Shown: positions 14,992-22,056 of the stretch, piece by piece
How the letters are laid out: every line of letters begins with the position of its first letter
Position numbering within the stretch: the stretch's first letter is position 1
Origin: JBBQER01 sp038320885
GTDB taxonomy: Bacteria; Actinomycetota; Acidimicrobiia; IMCC26256; PALSA-610
Direction: 5' to 3'
NCBI GenBank assembly: GCA_038320885.1
Contig: JBBQER010000070.1
Coordinates: forward strand, 1-22,302
Length of the DNA stretch: 22,302 bases
Position numbers and translations under genes: made by a program
The notes under the pieces: model-generated
Database searches by the model: none
Seen by the model: only the letters and a program-made list of their open reading frames with translations
Told to the model about the DNA's origin: nothing

Positions 14992-17274
14992 TTGCCTGCT
15001 TCGAATTTCCAATCGCGCTCCGTTTTTCTCCTCGCCCGCCGCCCGGCCCGCTTCCTCGTCGGGTTGATGGCAACCACGATCGCGATCGCGGTGCCCGCAG
15101 TCGTCGGCACGCCGGCCGGCGCCGCTGCACCGCCGAACTTCGGGGGCGCGGCATGGAGCAAGCCGATCGGTCCGACCCACCTTTCGTCGCCGGTCATCGC
15201 CGATGTCAACGGTGACGGTCATCTCGATGTGTTGACCACGGATCTCTCCGGCGTGCTGCACGTGGTCGACGGACGCAACGGTCACGAGCTTCCCGGTTGG
15301 CCGCAGCGCGTGCAGCCCCGAGCGGGGAGCACCGCGGCAGTCGAGTCGAGCCCGACCGTCGCCGATCTCGACCACGACGGTCACAAGCAGATCATCGTCG
15401 GTGCGGGATCGGTCGACATTCCGAACCAGCAAGGGGGAGTCGTCGCCTTCAACGCGAACGGCTCGGTGCGTTTCCGGCTCCAGACGATGACGGTTGCCGG
15501 ACAGAACGGTGTGCAGGGAACGCCGGCCGTGGGCGACGTGAACGGCGACGGCTTCGCCGACGTCGTGTTCGGCAGCTTCGATCACCGCATCTACGCGCTC
15601 AACCGGTTCGGTGGGTTGCTCCCCGGTTTCCCGATCGACAGTCTCGACACCATTTGGGATTCACCGGCGCTCTACGACGCGGGGCACATCGGGCGCATGG
15701 ACATCTTTCTCGGCGGCGACGCGAGTCCCGGCGGTCCGTGCGGATCGCAAACCTGGTCGGGGATCATGAGGGCGATTCGCGTGACCGGCTCGGGTCCGCA
15801 GGTGTTGTGGTCGCGGTGCCGGCATCAGATCTACCAGTCGAGCCCGGCCATCGGGAACATCGACGGCACCGGGCGCATGGCGCTCGTCGTCGGTACCGGA
15901 GACGGCCCGTCGGGCGACGCGTTCGCGACGAATTCGCTGAGCGCGTTCTATCTCGACAACGGCGCGAACGTGCCGGGGTGGCCGGTGGTGCTCAACGGTT
16001 CGATCTTCGGCTCGCCGGTGATCGGCTACGTGAACGGCGTTCACAAGAACGACGTTGTCGTCACCGCGTGCGCGATCTGCAACGACGGCCGGGTGTGGGC
16101 ATTCAACGGTCATGGCGGGGCGCTGTGGAACCGGCAACTCGGTGCGACCGAGATCCTGTCGACGCCGATTCTCGTCGACCTCAACGGCAATGGTGTGAAC
16201 GACGTGGCCGTCGGTCAAGCCGGGCAGTTCTACTTCCTGCGCGGTACCGACGGCGGCTCGCTGTACAAGCCGGTCGAGGTGAACCGCGTCGTGCAGAACT
16301 CGGCCGCGGTCGCGAACTTCGGTCCCGGCTACGGATGGCGGATCGTGATCCAGAGCTGGGCGACGCAAGGCAACGGCCAGCCGAAGAACGGATCCGGTCG
16401 GGTCGACTCGTTCCCGCTCCCCAAGGCGCCCCGCGTCGCGCCCGCGTGGCCGCAGTGGCGGCTGACGCCGAACCATGTCGCGGCACCGAAGGCACCGCCG
16501 GCCGCGCCGGCCCACGAGGGCTATTGGCTGGTCGCGAACGACGGCGGCATCTTCAGCTTCGGCAACGCCAAGTTCTACGGATCGACCGGGGGCATGCACC
16601 TGAACCAGCCGATCAACGGCATGGCGCGCACGCGCTCGGGCCACGGCTACTGGTTGGTGGCGAGCGACGGTGGCATCTTCAGCTTCGGCGACGCCAAGTT
16701 CCACGGGTCGACCGGTGCCATTCACCTGAATCAACCCATCGTCGGCATGGCGGCGACGCCGAGCGGACGTGGCTACTGGTTGGTGGCGAGCGACGGCGGC
16801 ATGTTCACGTTCGGCGACGCCAAGTTCTATGGATCGACGGGCGCGATGCACTTGAACCAGCCCATCGTCGGTATGGCCCCGACGGGGACCGGCCATGGGT
16901 ACTGGCTCGTCGCGAGTGACGGCGGCATGTTCACCTTCGGCGATGCCAAGTTCTACGGATCGACGGGCGCGATGCACCTGAACGCGCCGATCACCGGCAT
17001 GGCCCGCACCGCGCTGGGCCACGGCTATTGGTTGGTCGCGAGTGACGGTGGCATGTTCACGTTCGGCGACGCGCACTTCTACGGTTCCACCGGTGGCCAA
17101 CCGCTGGCGGCGCCGATCACTGCGCTCACGCCGACGTCGAGCCGACACGGCTATTGGATCGTCGGCCAGAACGGCGACGTGTACCCGTTCGGCGACGCCC
17201 GGTTCTACGGATCGACCGGAGGCATCGCGCTGAACCGTCCGATCGTCACCGCGGCGGCGACGCGCAAGACGTAA
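14992..17274 (+). CDS. Secreted FG-GAP/VCBS beta-propeller protein with six C-terminal GYWLVASDGG repeats
   Basis: A 760-residue exported protein. I choose TTG 14992 because GAGAGG lies nine bases before it (14977-14982) and the resulting N-terminus has basic residues ahead of a hydrophobic core ending GTPAGAAAPP, a proper signal peptide. ATG 15067 would leave no basic residues. Residues about 60-430 hold seven FG-GAP/VCBS-like repeats. Several carry calcium-loop motifs such as DVNGDGHLD (from D71), DLDHDGHKQ, DVNGDGFAD and DLNGNGVND (from D396). Seven repeats fit one seven-bladed integrin-like propeller. Residues 510-760 are six repeats of exactly 42 residues, GYWLVASDGGMFTFGDAKFYGSTG and so on, reaching the stop codon. 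This repeat is familiar from extracellular proteins of Acidimicrobiia. Likely cell-surface binding or adhesion; no catalytic residues seen. Confidence 0.85.
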   Translation: MPASNFQSRSVFLLARRPARFLVGLMATTIAIAVPAVVGTPAGAAAPPNFGGAAWSKPIGPTHLSSPVIADVNGDGHLDVLTTDLSGVLHVVDGRNGHELPGWPQRVQPRAGSTAAVESSPTVADLDHDGHKQIIVGAGSVDIPNQQGGVVAFNANGSVRFRLQTMTVAGQNGVQGTPAVGDVNGDGFADVVFGSFDHRIYALNRFGGLLPGFPIDSLDTIWDSPALYDAGHIGRMDIFLGGDASPGGPCGSQTWSGIMRAIRVTGSGPQVLWSRCRHQIYQSSPAIGNIDGTGRMALVVGTGDGPSGDAFATNSLSAFYLDNGANVPGWPVVLNGSIFGSPVIGYVNGVHKNDVVVTACAICNDGRVWAFNGHGGALWNRQLGATEILSTPILVDLNGNGVNDVAVGQAGQFYFLRGTDGGSLYKPVEVNRVVQNSAAVANFGPGYGWRIVIQSWATQGNGQPKNGSGRVDSFPLPKAPRVAPAWPQWRLTPNHVAAPKAPPAAPAHEGYWLVANDGGIFSFGNAKFYGSTGGMHLNQPINGMARTRSGHGYWLVASDGGIFSFGDAKFHGSTGAIHLNQPIVGMAATPSGRGYWLVASDGGMFTFGDAKFYGSTGAMHLNQPIVGMAPTGTGHGYWLVASDGGMFTFGDAKFYGSTGAMHLNAPITGMARTALGHGYWLVASDGGMFTFGDAHFYGSTGGQPLAAPITALTPTSSRHGYWIVGQNGDVYPFGDARFYGSTGGIALNRPIVTAAATRKT
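16519..17274 (+). repeat. Six in-frame tandem repeats of 126 bp
   Basis: The unit is exactly 42 codons and recurs six times without indels up to and including the stop codon. Copies 2-5 are nearly identical in protein. Copies 1 and 6 are more diverged (GQNGDVYPFGDARF in the last). The pattern points to expansion by internal duplication. Confidence 0.85.
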
Positions 17275-17292
17275 GCCGACTTCGTCGTTCGG

Positions 17293-18054
17293 TCAGCGCT
17301 CGAGGAGCTTCCTCGGGTGCCGGCCGTCGACGTAGCCGATGAACGGCGGTCGGATGTTGTACCCGAGCAGCTCCTGCAGGCGCTCGGGCAACGTGCGCAC
17401 GACTTCGCGCGGCACGGCGAGCACATGGTTCTCGACCGGCCGCAGCCATGACGCGGAGTAGTGCAGCACGACCCCGAGGCGCGGCTGGTCGGTGTGATTC
17501 GCGCCGCCGCCGTGCCAGAGGTTCCCGGAATAGAGCAGCAGCGAGCCCGCAGGCATCTCGATCGTGATCCGCGGCGAATCATCAGTGGGAAACTCGTTCG
17601 CCCATCGATGGCTGCCGGGAAGGAGGACGGTGCCGCCGTTCTCCGTGGTGAAGTCGCACAGCGGCCACATCGCGTTCACGACGATCTCCTGATGTGGACG
17701 CTCGAGCGGATAGATCGCGTCGTCGGGGTGCAGTGGCTGCGCGGTCTCACCCGGTCCGATCTCGATGCCGGTCGGCGCGCTCAGCTGGTAGTGACCGAGA
17801 ACGCGGTCGAGCGCGGCGAGCACGATCGGGTGCGTCGCGGCTGCGTCGAGCGTGCGCGTCTTCGCGAACAGCGCGTAGACGCGGCGCGTCTTGTGCCCCT
17901 CGAAGTCGTCGCGGCCGTAGGGCGTCGACTCGAGGATGCGAACGAGGTCGGCGCGGGCCTCTGCGACCCAGTCCGCGCTCATCGCGTTCTCGACGACGGC
18001 CCAGCCGTCTTGTTCGATCGCCGTGGTGACGTCGTCCGCGGTCATGGTGCTCAT
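17293..18054 (-). CDS. Phytanoyl-CoA dioxygenase (PhyH)-like Fe(II)/2-oxoglutarate oxygenase
   Basis: A 253-residue soluble oxygenase. The ATG at 18054 has GGAGGT eight bases upstream, and the frame extending further is not coding. The double-stranded beta-helix carries the iron ligands H109 and D111 (LHPDD) and distal H181 (LWHGGGANH), with R192 (PRLGV) placed to hold 2-oxoglutarate. GTVLLPGSHRW and MPAGSLLLYSG are typical PhyH strands. The family hydroxylates lipids, amino acids or small metabolites, and the substrate here is unknown. The gene diverges from a TetR regulator across 48 bp containing two TGTATACA palindromes, so TetR very probably represses it. Its stop is 18 bp from that of the FG-GAP gene, which converges on it. 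Confidence 0.9.
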   Translation of the reverse strand: MSTMTADDVTTAIEQDGWAVVENAMSADWVAEARADLVRILESTPYGRDDFEGHKTRRVYALFAKTRTLDAAATHPIVLAALDRVLGHYQLSAPTGIEIGPGETAQPLHPDDAIYPLERPHQEIVVNAMWPLCDFTTENGGTVLLPGSHRWANEFPTDDSPRITIEMPAGSLLLYSGNLWHGGGANHTDQPRLGVVLHYSASWLRPVENHVLAVPREVVRTLPERLQELLGYNIRPPFIGYVDGRHPRKLLER

Positions 18055-18072
18055 GGGCGCTACCTCCACATC

Positions 18073-18092
18073 TGTATACAGGAGTGTATACA
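18073..18092. promoter_or_regulatory. Probable TetR operator, two TGTATACA palindromes
   Basis: TGTATACA occurs at 18073-18080 and 18085-18092, separated by GGAG. Each 8-mer is a perfect palindrome, and the pair forms a 20-bp two-fold site in the 48-bp gap between the divergent PhyH-like and TetR genes. This is the classic place for autoregulation. The TATACA of the second copy ends 10 nt before the TetR ATG, so it may also serve as a -10 box for a leaderless TetR transcript. No Shine-Dalgarno is close to that ATG. Confidence 0.75.
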
Positions 18093-18102
18093 CTTGTCGG
18101 CA

Positions 18103-18723
18103 ATGGTCAACCAGCCCCGAGTTCTCCTCGACCGGCCGACGCGCCGGGCGGCGATCCTGAGCGCCGCCGCCGACGCCTTCGCGGAGCGAGGCTTCGCCGA
18201 CACCGGGATGGACGACGTTGCCGCGGCCGCCGGCATCACCCGCTTGATCGTCTACCGGCACTTCGACTCGAAGGAGGACCTCTACGGGGCCGTGCTGCAA
18301 CACGTGAGCGATCGTCTCGCCGAGGAGCTCGTGCTCGCGACCGGTCCGACTGGTGAGAACGTGGCGGTGCGTGCGTTGCTCGCGGTCGCCCGCACCGATG
18401 CCGCGGGGTTGACGTTGCTCCTGCGCCACGCGCCGCGGGAACCGCAGTTCGCGACCTACGCGGTCGAGCTCCGCGAGCAGATGATTGCGCACTCCGAGCT
18501 GCTCATGGCGCGGGCGCACGCACCGACCCGCGTGCGTACCAGGTGGGCGGCGGAGACACTCGTTTCGTTCGTGCTCGACGCGTTGCTCCACTGGATCGAA
18601 GACGGCGATCCCGATCGCGACGGTGAATTCCTCGCCCGCGTCGACGCGTCGTTGCCCGCGCTGGTGAGCGCGTGGGCGTCGGTGGGTGCGCGTCCGCGCG
18701 TGGTTCAGTCGAGCGCGAAGTAG
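18103..18723 (+). CDS. TetR/AcrR-family transcriptional regulator
   Basis: A 206-residue DNA-binding repressor. The N-terminal helix-turn-helix domain is clear: RRAAILSAAADAFAERGF, then DDVAAAAGITRLIVYRHFDSKEDLY with the recognition helix at about residues 41-52. Residues about 60-190 form a helical ligand-binding and dimerisation domain with no recognisable specificity. It diverges from the PhyH-like gene, and both probably answer to the double TGTATACA site. The effector may be the oxygenase substrate. Its 3' end overlaps the end of the convergent nuclease-like gene by 19 bp. Confidence 0.93.
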   Translation: MVNQPRVLLDRPTRRAAILSAAADAFAERGFADTGMDDVAAAAGITRLIVYRHFDSKEDLYGAVLQHVSDRLAEELVLATGPTGENVAVRALLAVARTDAAGLTLLLRHAPREPQFATYAVELREQMIAHSELLMARAHAPTRVRTRWAAETLVSFVLDALLHWIEDGDPDRDGEFLARVDASLPALVSAWASVGARPRVVQSSAK

Positions 18724-19709
18724 CCGGGCACTTCGGTGTGCGGCGTCTCGAGATGGACCTTGGCTTCCGGCGGCGCTCCGAATCGCCGGTGGCTCCACCG
18801 GATCTCGACGTAGCCACGAACCGGCATCTCGCCGCCGTCGGATCGGCGGCGCACGATCGCCTCCCACTCGATCATCGGTTGACCGCCGGCGCGCGGCTCG
18901 ATCAAGAGCTTGCGCAGCTCGAAATGCTGGCGCCAGTCCCACGGTGTCGCGATGCGCAAGCGCATGAACCCGTTCGCCGACGCGCCGAGCACGAAATAGG
19001 GCGCGCTCCCGATGCGCAGGAGGCGCCAGAGCATCGCTTCGCGTCTTGCTCCGATCGCTTCCTGCCAGCGGTGCGCCGATGCGACCGCGACCCGTTCGAC
19101 GAGTGCGGCGTAGAGCGCGTCGCCGTCACCGGGCCACGGAGTTCCGCGCACGTACGAGTGTCCGAGGTCGCGTCGCTGCCCGGTCGTGAGCTCGGCCACG
19201 GACTCGGGCAACGCGAGATCAACCGAGTCCCGAACCGCGGCGTAGAGCGCCGCGTGCTCGGGGGCGGCGACCTCCTCGTACCAGTCGTTCCCGGTGCGTT
19301 GCCCGTGCCCGCCTTTGAGTAAACGGTCGAAGAGGTGCTCGGGTGATGCGTTCACGACGATCCGGGAGAGGTACTTGCAACTCACGACGTATACATGGTC
19401 GACGCGCAGGTCGGCCGGTACGGCTTCGTCACCGATCGAGCGGTGCGGCCCTTTCCACTCGACCACGAGCGGTGGGCGACCGCGCAGCGCGTCGCGCGCG
19501 TGCAGGAACGCTTGACCGTTCATCCACGAGGCGACGAACAGATCACGGTGAACGCCGTTGCTCCAGGCGTCGTGCAGCAACTGCCAGGTCGCATCGTCGA
19601 CGTTGAGGAGTGCGGCCGGTGGTTTCTCGAGTGCCGACTCGACGTTGTCGGCGCCGCACATCCCCAACCCGGTGACGATCTCGGTGATGGCGGTCTTGAT
19701 GTCGGCCAC
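18705..19709 (-). CDS. Putative nuclease-like partner of the adjacent DNA methyltransferase
   Basis: A 334-residue protein starting at a GTG that overlaps the methyltransferase stop (TAGTG on the minus strand), so the two are translationally coupled. Open frame further upstream overlaps the methyltransferase and is not used. It is not a family I can name. Two segments could be a PD-(D/E)XK nuclease core. One is ARD (D73) followed by VVEWK (E84, K86). The other is PADLRVDHVYVVSCKYLS, with D100 or D104 and K112 in an S-x-K form. The rest is mixed alpha/beta with many Trp and Arg residues (WDWRQHFELRKLL, VEIRWSHRRF), as in DNA-binding proteins. Coupling to a methyltransferase suggests a restriction endonuclease or a methylation-dependent partner. 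This is inference. The last 19 bp overlap the TetR gene. Confidence 0.65.
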   Translation of the reverse strand: MADIKTAITEIVTGLGMCGADNVESALEKPPAALLNVDDATWQLLHDAWSNGVHRDLFVASWMNGQAFLHARDALRGRPPLVVEWKGPHRSIGDEAVPADLRVDHVYVVSCKYLSRIVVNASPEHLFDRLLKGGHGQRTGNDWYEEVAAPEHAALYAAVRDSVDLALPESVAELTTGQRRDLGHSYVRGTPWPGDGDALYAALVERVAVASAHRWQEAIGARREAMLWRLLRIGSAPYFVLGASANGFMRLRIATPWDWRQHFELRKLLIEPRAGGQPMIEWEAIVRRRSDGGEMPVRGYVEIRWSHRRFGAPPEAKVHLETPHTEVPGYFALD

Positions 19710-21190
19710 TACGCGTGGAAGCCGGCGGGCGGACCTTCCGACTGTCCGCCTTCGGCGTACTTGCGCAGACGCTCGTATCCCTCGGCCGAACGCATCTCGA
19801 TTGCGTCGAAGAAGCCGCCCTGTTCGTGCACCTTCTTGAGCGCGATGTAGCCCTCGCTTCCCTTTCGAGGTAGATGCGAAGTCAAGAAGACGAGTGGGCC
19901 TTGCATCTCTTCGCCGCGGAGCACGTGCGCGCGTCCGAGCGTCTTCCAGACGGTGTCGGTGCGCAGCAGGCCGCCCCGCGTGCTCGTGAACGCGCCCGAA
20001 ACGTCGAAGTACCACTCGACGTCGTCGGCGTCCTTGGCGATGAAGTTGATGGTGACGCCGGTGCCCTTGAGGCGCGAGTTCTTGGCGACGATCTCGAAGC
20101 CGGTTTGGGTGAGGAGCTCCTCGGCGAGGGCCTGCGCGGCCTTGCCTTCCTTCGTCGCGCGTGCTTGGAAGTTGTCGGCCTCGTCGATGTCTTCGGCGAC
20201 GGTGTTCTCGACCGCTTCGGTCGACGCGGGAAGGCCGCCTTCGTCGCGCACGCGCAGGCGCGCGATGTCGACGTAGGTGGGATCGAGGTCATAGCCGACG
20301 TACCGGCGATTGCGGCGCGCGGCGGCGACCAACGTGGAGCCCGATCCCATGAACGGATCGAGCACGAGATCGTCCTCGTAGGTGTAGAGATCGATGAGCC
20401 GGCCCGGGAGGCCGACGGGGAACGGCGCCGGGTGCGCGACGCGGCGCGCGCTCTCCGGCTCGATGTTCCACACGTCGAGCGTCGCCTCCATGAACTCGTC
20501 GGCATCGATCGTGCTCTTCGACGGCAGCCCGCGGCGTTCGCGATCGGCGCGACTCAGTGCGCGGTCGAAGCGGCCCTTGCTCGCGATGACGACCCGTTCG
20601 GTCGTGTCGCGCAGCACCGGGTTCGCCGGGCTGCGGAACGATCCCCACGCGCAGCTGCCGGCCGCGCCCTCGCCCTTGCGCCAAACGACCTCACCGCGCA
20701 GAAGGAGCCGGAGCTCGTCCTGCAGGATCCGGACGACGTCGGCTGCGAGGCTGCGGTACGGCTTGCGACCGAGGTTGGCGATGTTCACGGCGATGCGCCC
20801 GCCCGGTTCGAGCTTGCGCGAGCACTCGGCGAATACGTCGGTGAGGAGCTGGAGGTACTCGACGTAGGAGCTCGGCACGCCGTCGCGCTCGAGCTCTTCT
20901 TCGTACTGCTTGCCCGCGAAATAGGGCGGTGAGGTGACGACCAACGCAACCGATCCGTCGCGGATCGTGTCCATGTCCCGCGCGTCGCCGTGGACGAAGC
21001 GCTCCTGGATCTCGTACGGCGCGACGACCGCGTCATCGCCGGAGAGCGTGGGCGCTTCGAAACGCTCATAGAACGCCGTGGCGTCGTGGCTCTCGCGCCG
21101 TCCGGCACCGAAGTTGGAAGTGGCCGTCGGTCGCCTGCGCGCGCCGGCCGGCGGTGCCGATTCAGGTTGCCGGGCTTCGGGGCGCGCCAC
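19709..21190 (-). CDS. Beta-class DNA methyltransferase (probably N4-cytosine) with nuclease-like C-terminal region
   Basis: A 493-residue DNA methyltransferase. Catalytic motif IV, TSPPY, is at residues 86-90 and the SAM-binding motif DPFMGSGS at 278-285. Motif IV before motif I is the beta-class order, and S in the SPPY form favours N4-cytosine, though N6-adenine is not excluded. RIAVNIANLGRKPYRSL and GSCAWGSFRSPANP lie in the target-recognition part. Residues about 345-480 (GFEIVAKNSRLKGTGVTINFIAKD...EWYFDVSGAF) look like a degenerate PD-(D/E)XK fold, with FDVS where E-x-K would stand. I choose GTG 21190 because a TACTCT -10 lies six bases upstream (leaderless). A longer frame would translate through the twin hairpins. 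The next gene overlaps by one base. Confidence 0.85.
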   Translation of the reverse strand: MARPEARQPESAPPAGARRRPTATSNFGAGRRESHDATAFYERFEAPTLSGDDAVVAPYEIQERFVHGDARDMDTIRDGSVALVVTSPPYFAGKQYEEELERDGVPSSYVEYLQLLTDVFAECSRKLEPGGRIAVNIANLGRKPYRSLAADVVRILQDELRLLLRGEVVWRKGEGAAGSCAWGSFRSPANPVLRDTTERVVIASKGRFDRALSRADRERRGLPSKSTIDADEFMEATLDVWNIEPESARRVAHPAPFPVGLPGRLIDLYTYEDDLVLDPFMGSGSTLVAAARRNRRYVGYDLDPTYVDIARLRVRDEGGLPASTEAVENTVAEDIDEADNFQARATKEGKAAQALAEELLTQTGFEIVAKNSRLKGTGVTINFIAKDADDVEWYFDVSGAFTSTRGGLLRTDTVWKTLGRAHVLRGEEMQGPLVFLTSHLPRKGSEGYIALKKVHEQGGFFDAIEMRSAEGYERLRKYAEGGQSEGPPAGFHA

Positions 21191-21196
21191 GCGGGA

Positions 21197-21202
21197 AGAG
21201 TA
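21197..21202 (-). promoter_or_regulatory. Putative -10 box of the methyltransferase gene (leaderless)
   Basis: On the minus strand TACTCT ends six bases before GTG 21190. There is no ribosome site at the right distance, so transcription probably begins at the start codon. No clear -35 is seen. Confidence 0.35.
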
Positions 21203-21262
21203 CGCGCTCCTTGAGACGAGGTGTCGGATGGCGCGAACGCTCGCGCCCTCCGCGCGAATATG

Positions 21263-21337
21263 CACGAACGCCCAATGTGATTGGGCGCTCGTGTGCGTAT
21301 GCAACACACGAACGCCCGATCTGATTGGGCGTTCGTG
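21263..21337. repeat. Twin 31-nt hairpins in direct repeat, likely tandem terminator
   Basis: Copy 1 at 21263-21293 is CACGAACGCCCAAT-GTG-ATTGGGCGCTCGTG, with one mismatch in a 14-bp stem. Copy 2 at 21307-21337 is CACGAACGCCCGAT-CTG-ATTGGGCGTTCGTG, whose only imperfection is a G-T pair. The copies differ at three positions, are 44 nt apart centre to centre, and start four nt beyond the histidine phosphatase stop. They probably end that transcript before the methyltransferase promoter. The near-identity of the pair also fits a REP-like palindromic repeat. Confidence 0.75.
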
Positions 21338-21341
21338 ACTT

Positions 21342-21947
21342 CTATTCGACGGCGGGCTCTTCGGCGGTGGCCAGGTCGTCGAGGGACTGGGGCGACACGA
21401 TCCTGCCGTTGTCCAGGGTGAACCAGTAACCGCCGAGGTTCGGGGTGAGGCGATGGACGTCGGCTCCGGCGCGGGTCGCGATCAGCCGCATGACGCCGCC
21501 ATGCGTGACGACCAGCGCCGGGAGCCCCGAAGCCACAACACTCGCGAGCGCCTCGTCGACCCGGGTGAGTACCGTGTCGTCGGCCTCGCCGCCGGGAACG
21601 GTCAGTATCTCGCCGTTCCGCCAGGCCATCCGCTTCCCCGGCCAGCGCTCGTCGATCTCCTCGGCGGTGAAGCCTTCCCAGTCGCCGCCGCTGCGCTCCC
21701 GCAGGCCATGGTGATGCTGCAAGGGAGCGCCCAGCGCTTCGGCGATGACCTCGGCGGTCTGGGCCGCCCGCCCGAGATCCGAGGTGTGCACGACCGCGGG
21801 CGCGAATCCCGATCGGAGCAACGCGTCGGCCCGGTCACGCGCTTGTTGCCGGCCCCAAGCCGTGAGCGCGGAGTCGCGCCAGCCCTGCCACCGTTTCTCG
21901 AGGTTCCATTCGGATTCGCCGTGGCGGATGATCAGGAGGTCCTGCAC
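21342..21947 (-). CDS. Histidine phosphatase (phosphoglycerate mutase-like)
   Basis: A 201-residue soluble enzyme of the histidine phosphatase superfamily, branch 1. The phosphoacceptor motif RHGE has R8 and catalytic H9. R60 (SDLGRAAQTA) binds phosphate, E84 (LRERSGGDWEG) is the proton donor and H149 (VVTHGG) completes the pocket. The length and motifs fit cofactor-dependent phosphoglycerate mutase-like phosphatases, whose substrates vary (alpha-ribazole phosphate, sugar phosphates and others), so glycolytic mutase activity should not be assumed. The start is GTG 21947 without a Shine-Dalgarno, possibly leaderless. It diverges from the thiolase gene and is followed by the twin hairpins. Confidence 0.92.
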   Translation of the reverse strand: MQDLLIIRHGESEWNLEKRWQGWRDSALTAWGRQQARDRADALLRSGFAPAVVHTSDLGRAAQTAEVIAEALGAPLQHHHGLRERSGGDWEGFTAEEIDERWPGKRMAWRNGEILTVPGGEADDTVLTRVDEALASVVASGLPALVVTHGGVMRLIATRAGADVHRLTPNLGGYWFTLDNGRIVSPQSLDDLATAEEPAVE

Positions 21948-21989
21948 GGTTGGCTAGTGAACCAGAACCGCCACGCCCGGCCCGCGGGT

Positions 21990-22031
21990 TTGACCCCCAA
22001 CCGGCCCCGCACCAAACTTGACCGACCGGTC
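21990..22031 (+). promoter_or_regulatory. Putative thiolase promoter with GACCGACCGGTC operator-like site
   Basis: TTGACC (21990-21995) and CAAACT (22013-22018) are 17 bp apart and could be -35 and -10. GACCGACCGGTC follows at 22020-22031, with the perfect palindrome GACCGGTC at 22024-22031. Sites of this look occur before fatty-acid-catabolism genes in actinobacteria as TetR-type operators. Assignment is inference. Confidence 0.35.
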
Positions 22032-22056
22032 TAGTTGAACGCTCTTGGAGGCAGGA

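Noticed and set aside
13412..15154. Long minus-strand open frame opposite the collagen-like gene
   Set aside because: Its low-complexity Arg/Thr-rich sequence is the complement of Gly-X-Y codons, and it overlaps two well-supported genes.
16519..17274. CRISPR array
   Set aside because: The 126-bp units are in-frame coding repeats without spacers, and no cas genes are present.
18055..18942. N-terminal extension of the PhyH-like protein
   Set aside because: It would translate through the operator and the whole TetR gene. ATG 18054 has GGAGGT at the right distance.
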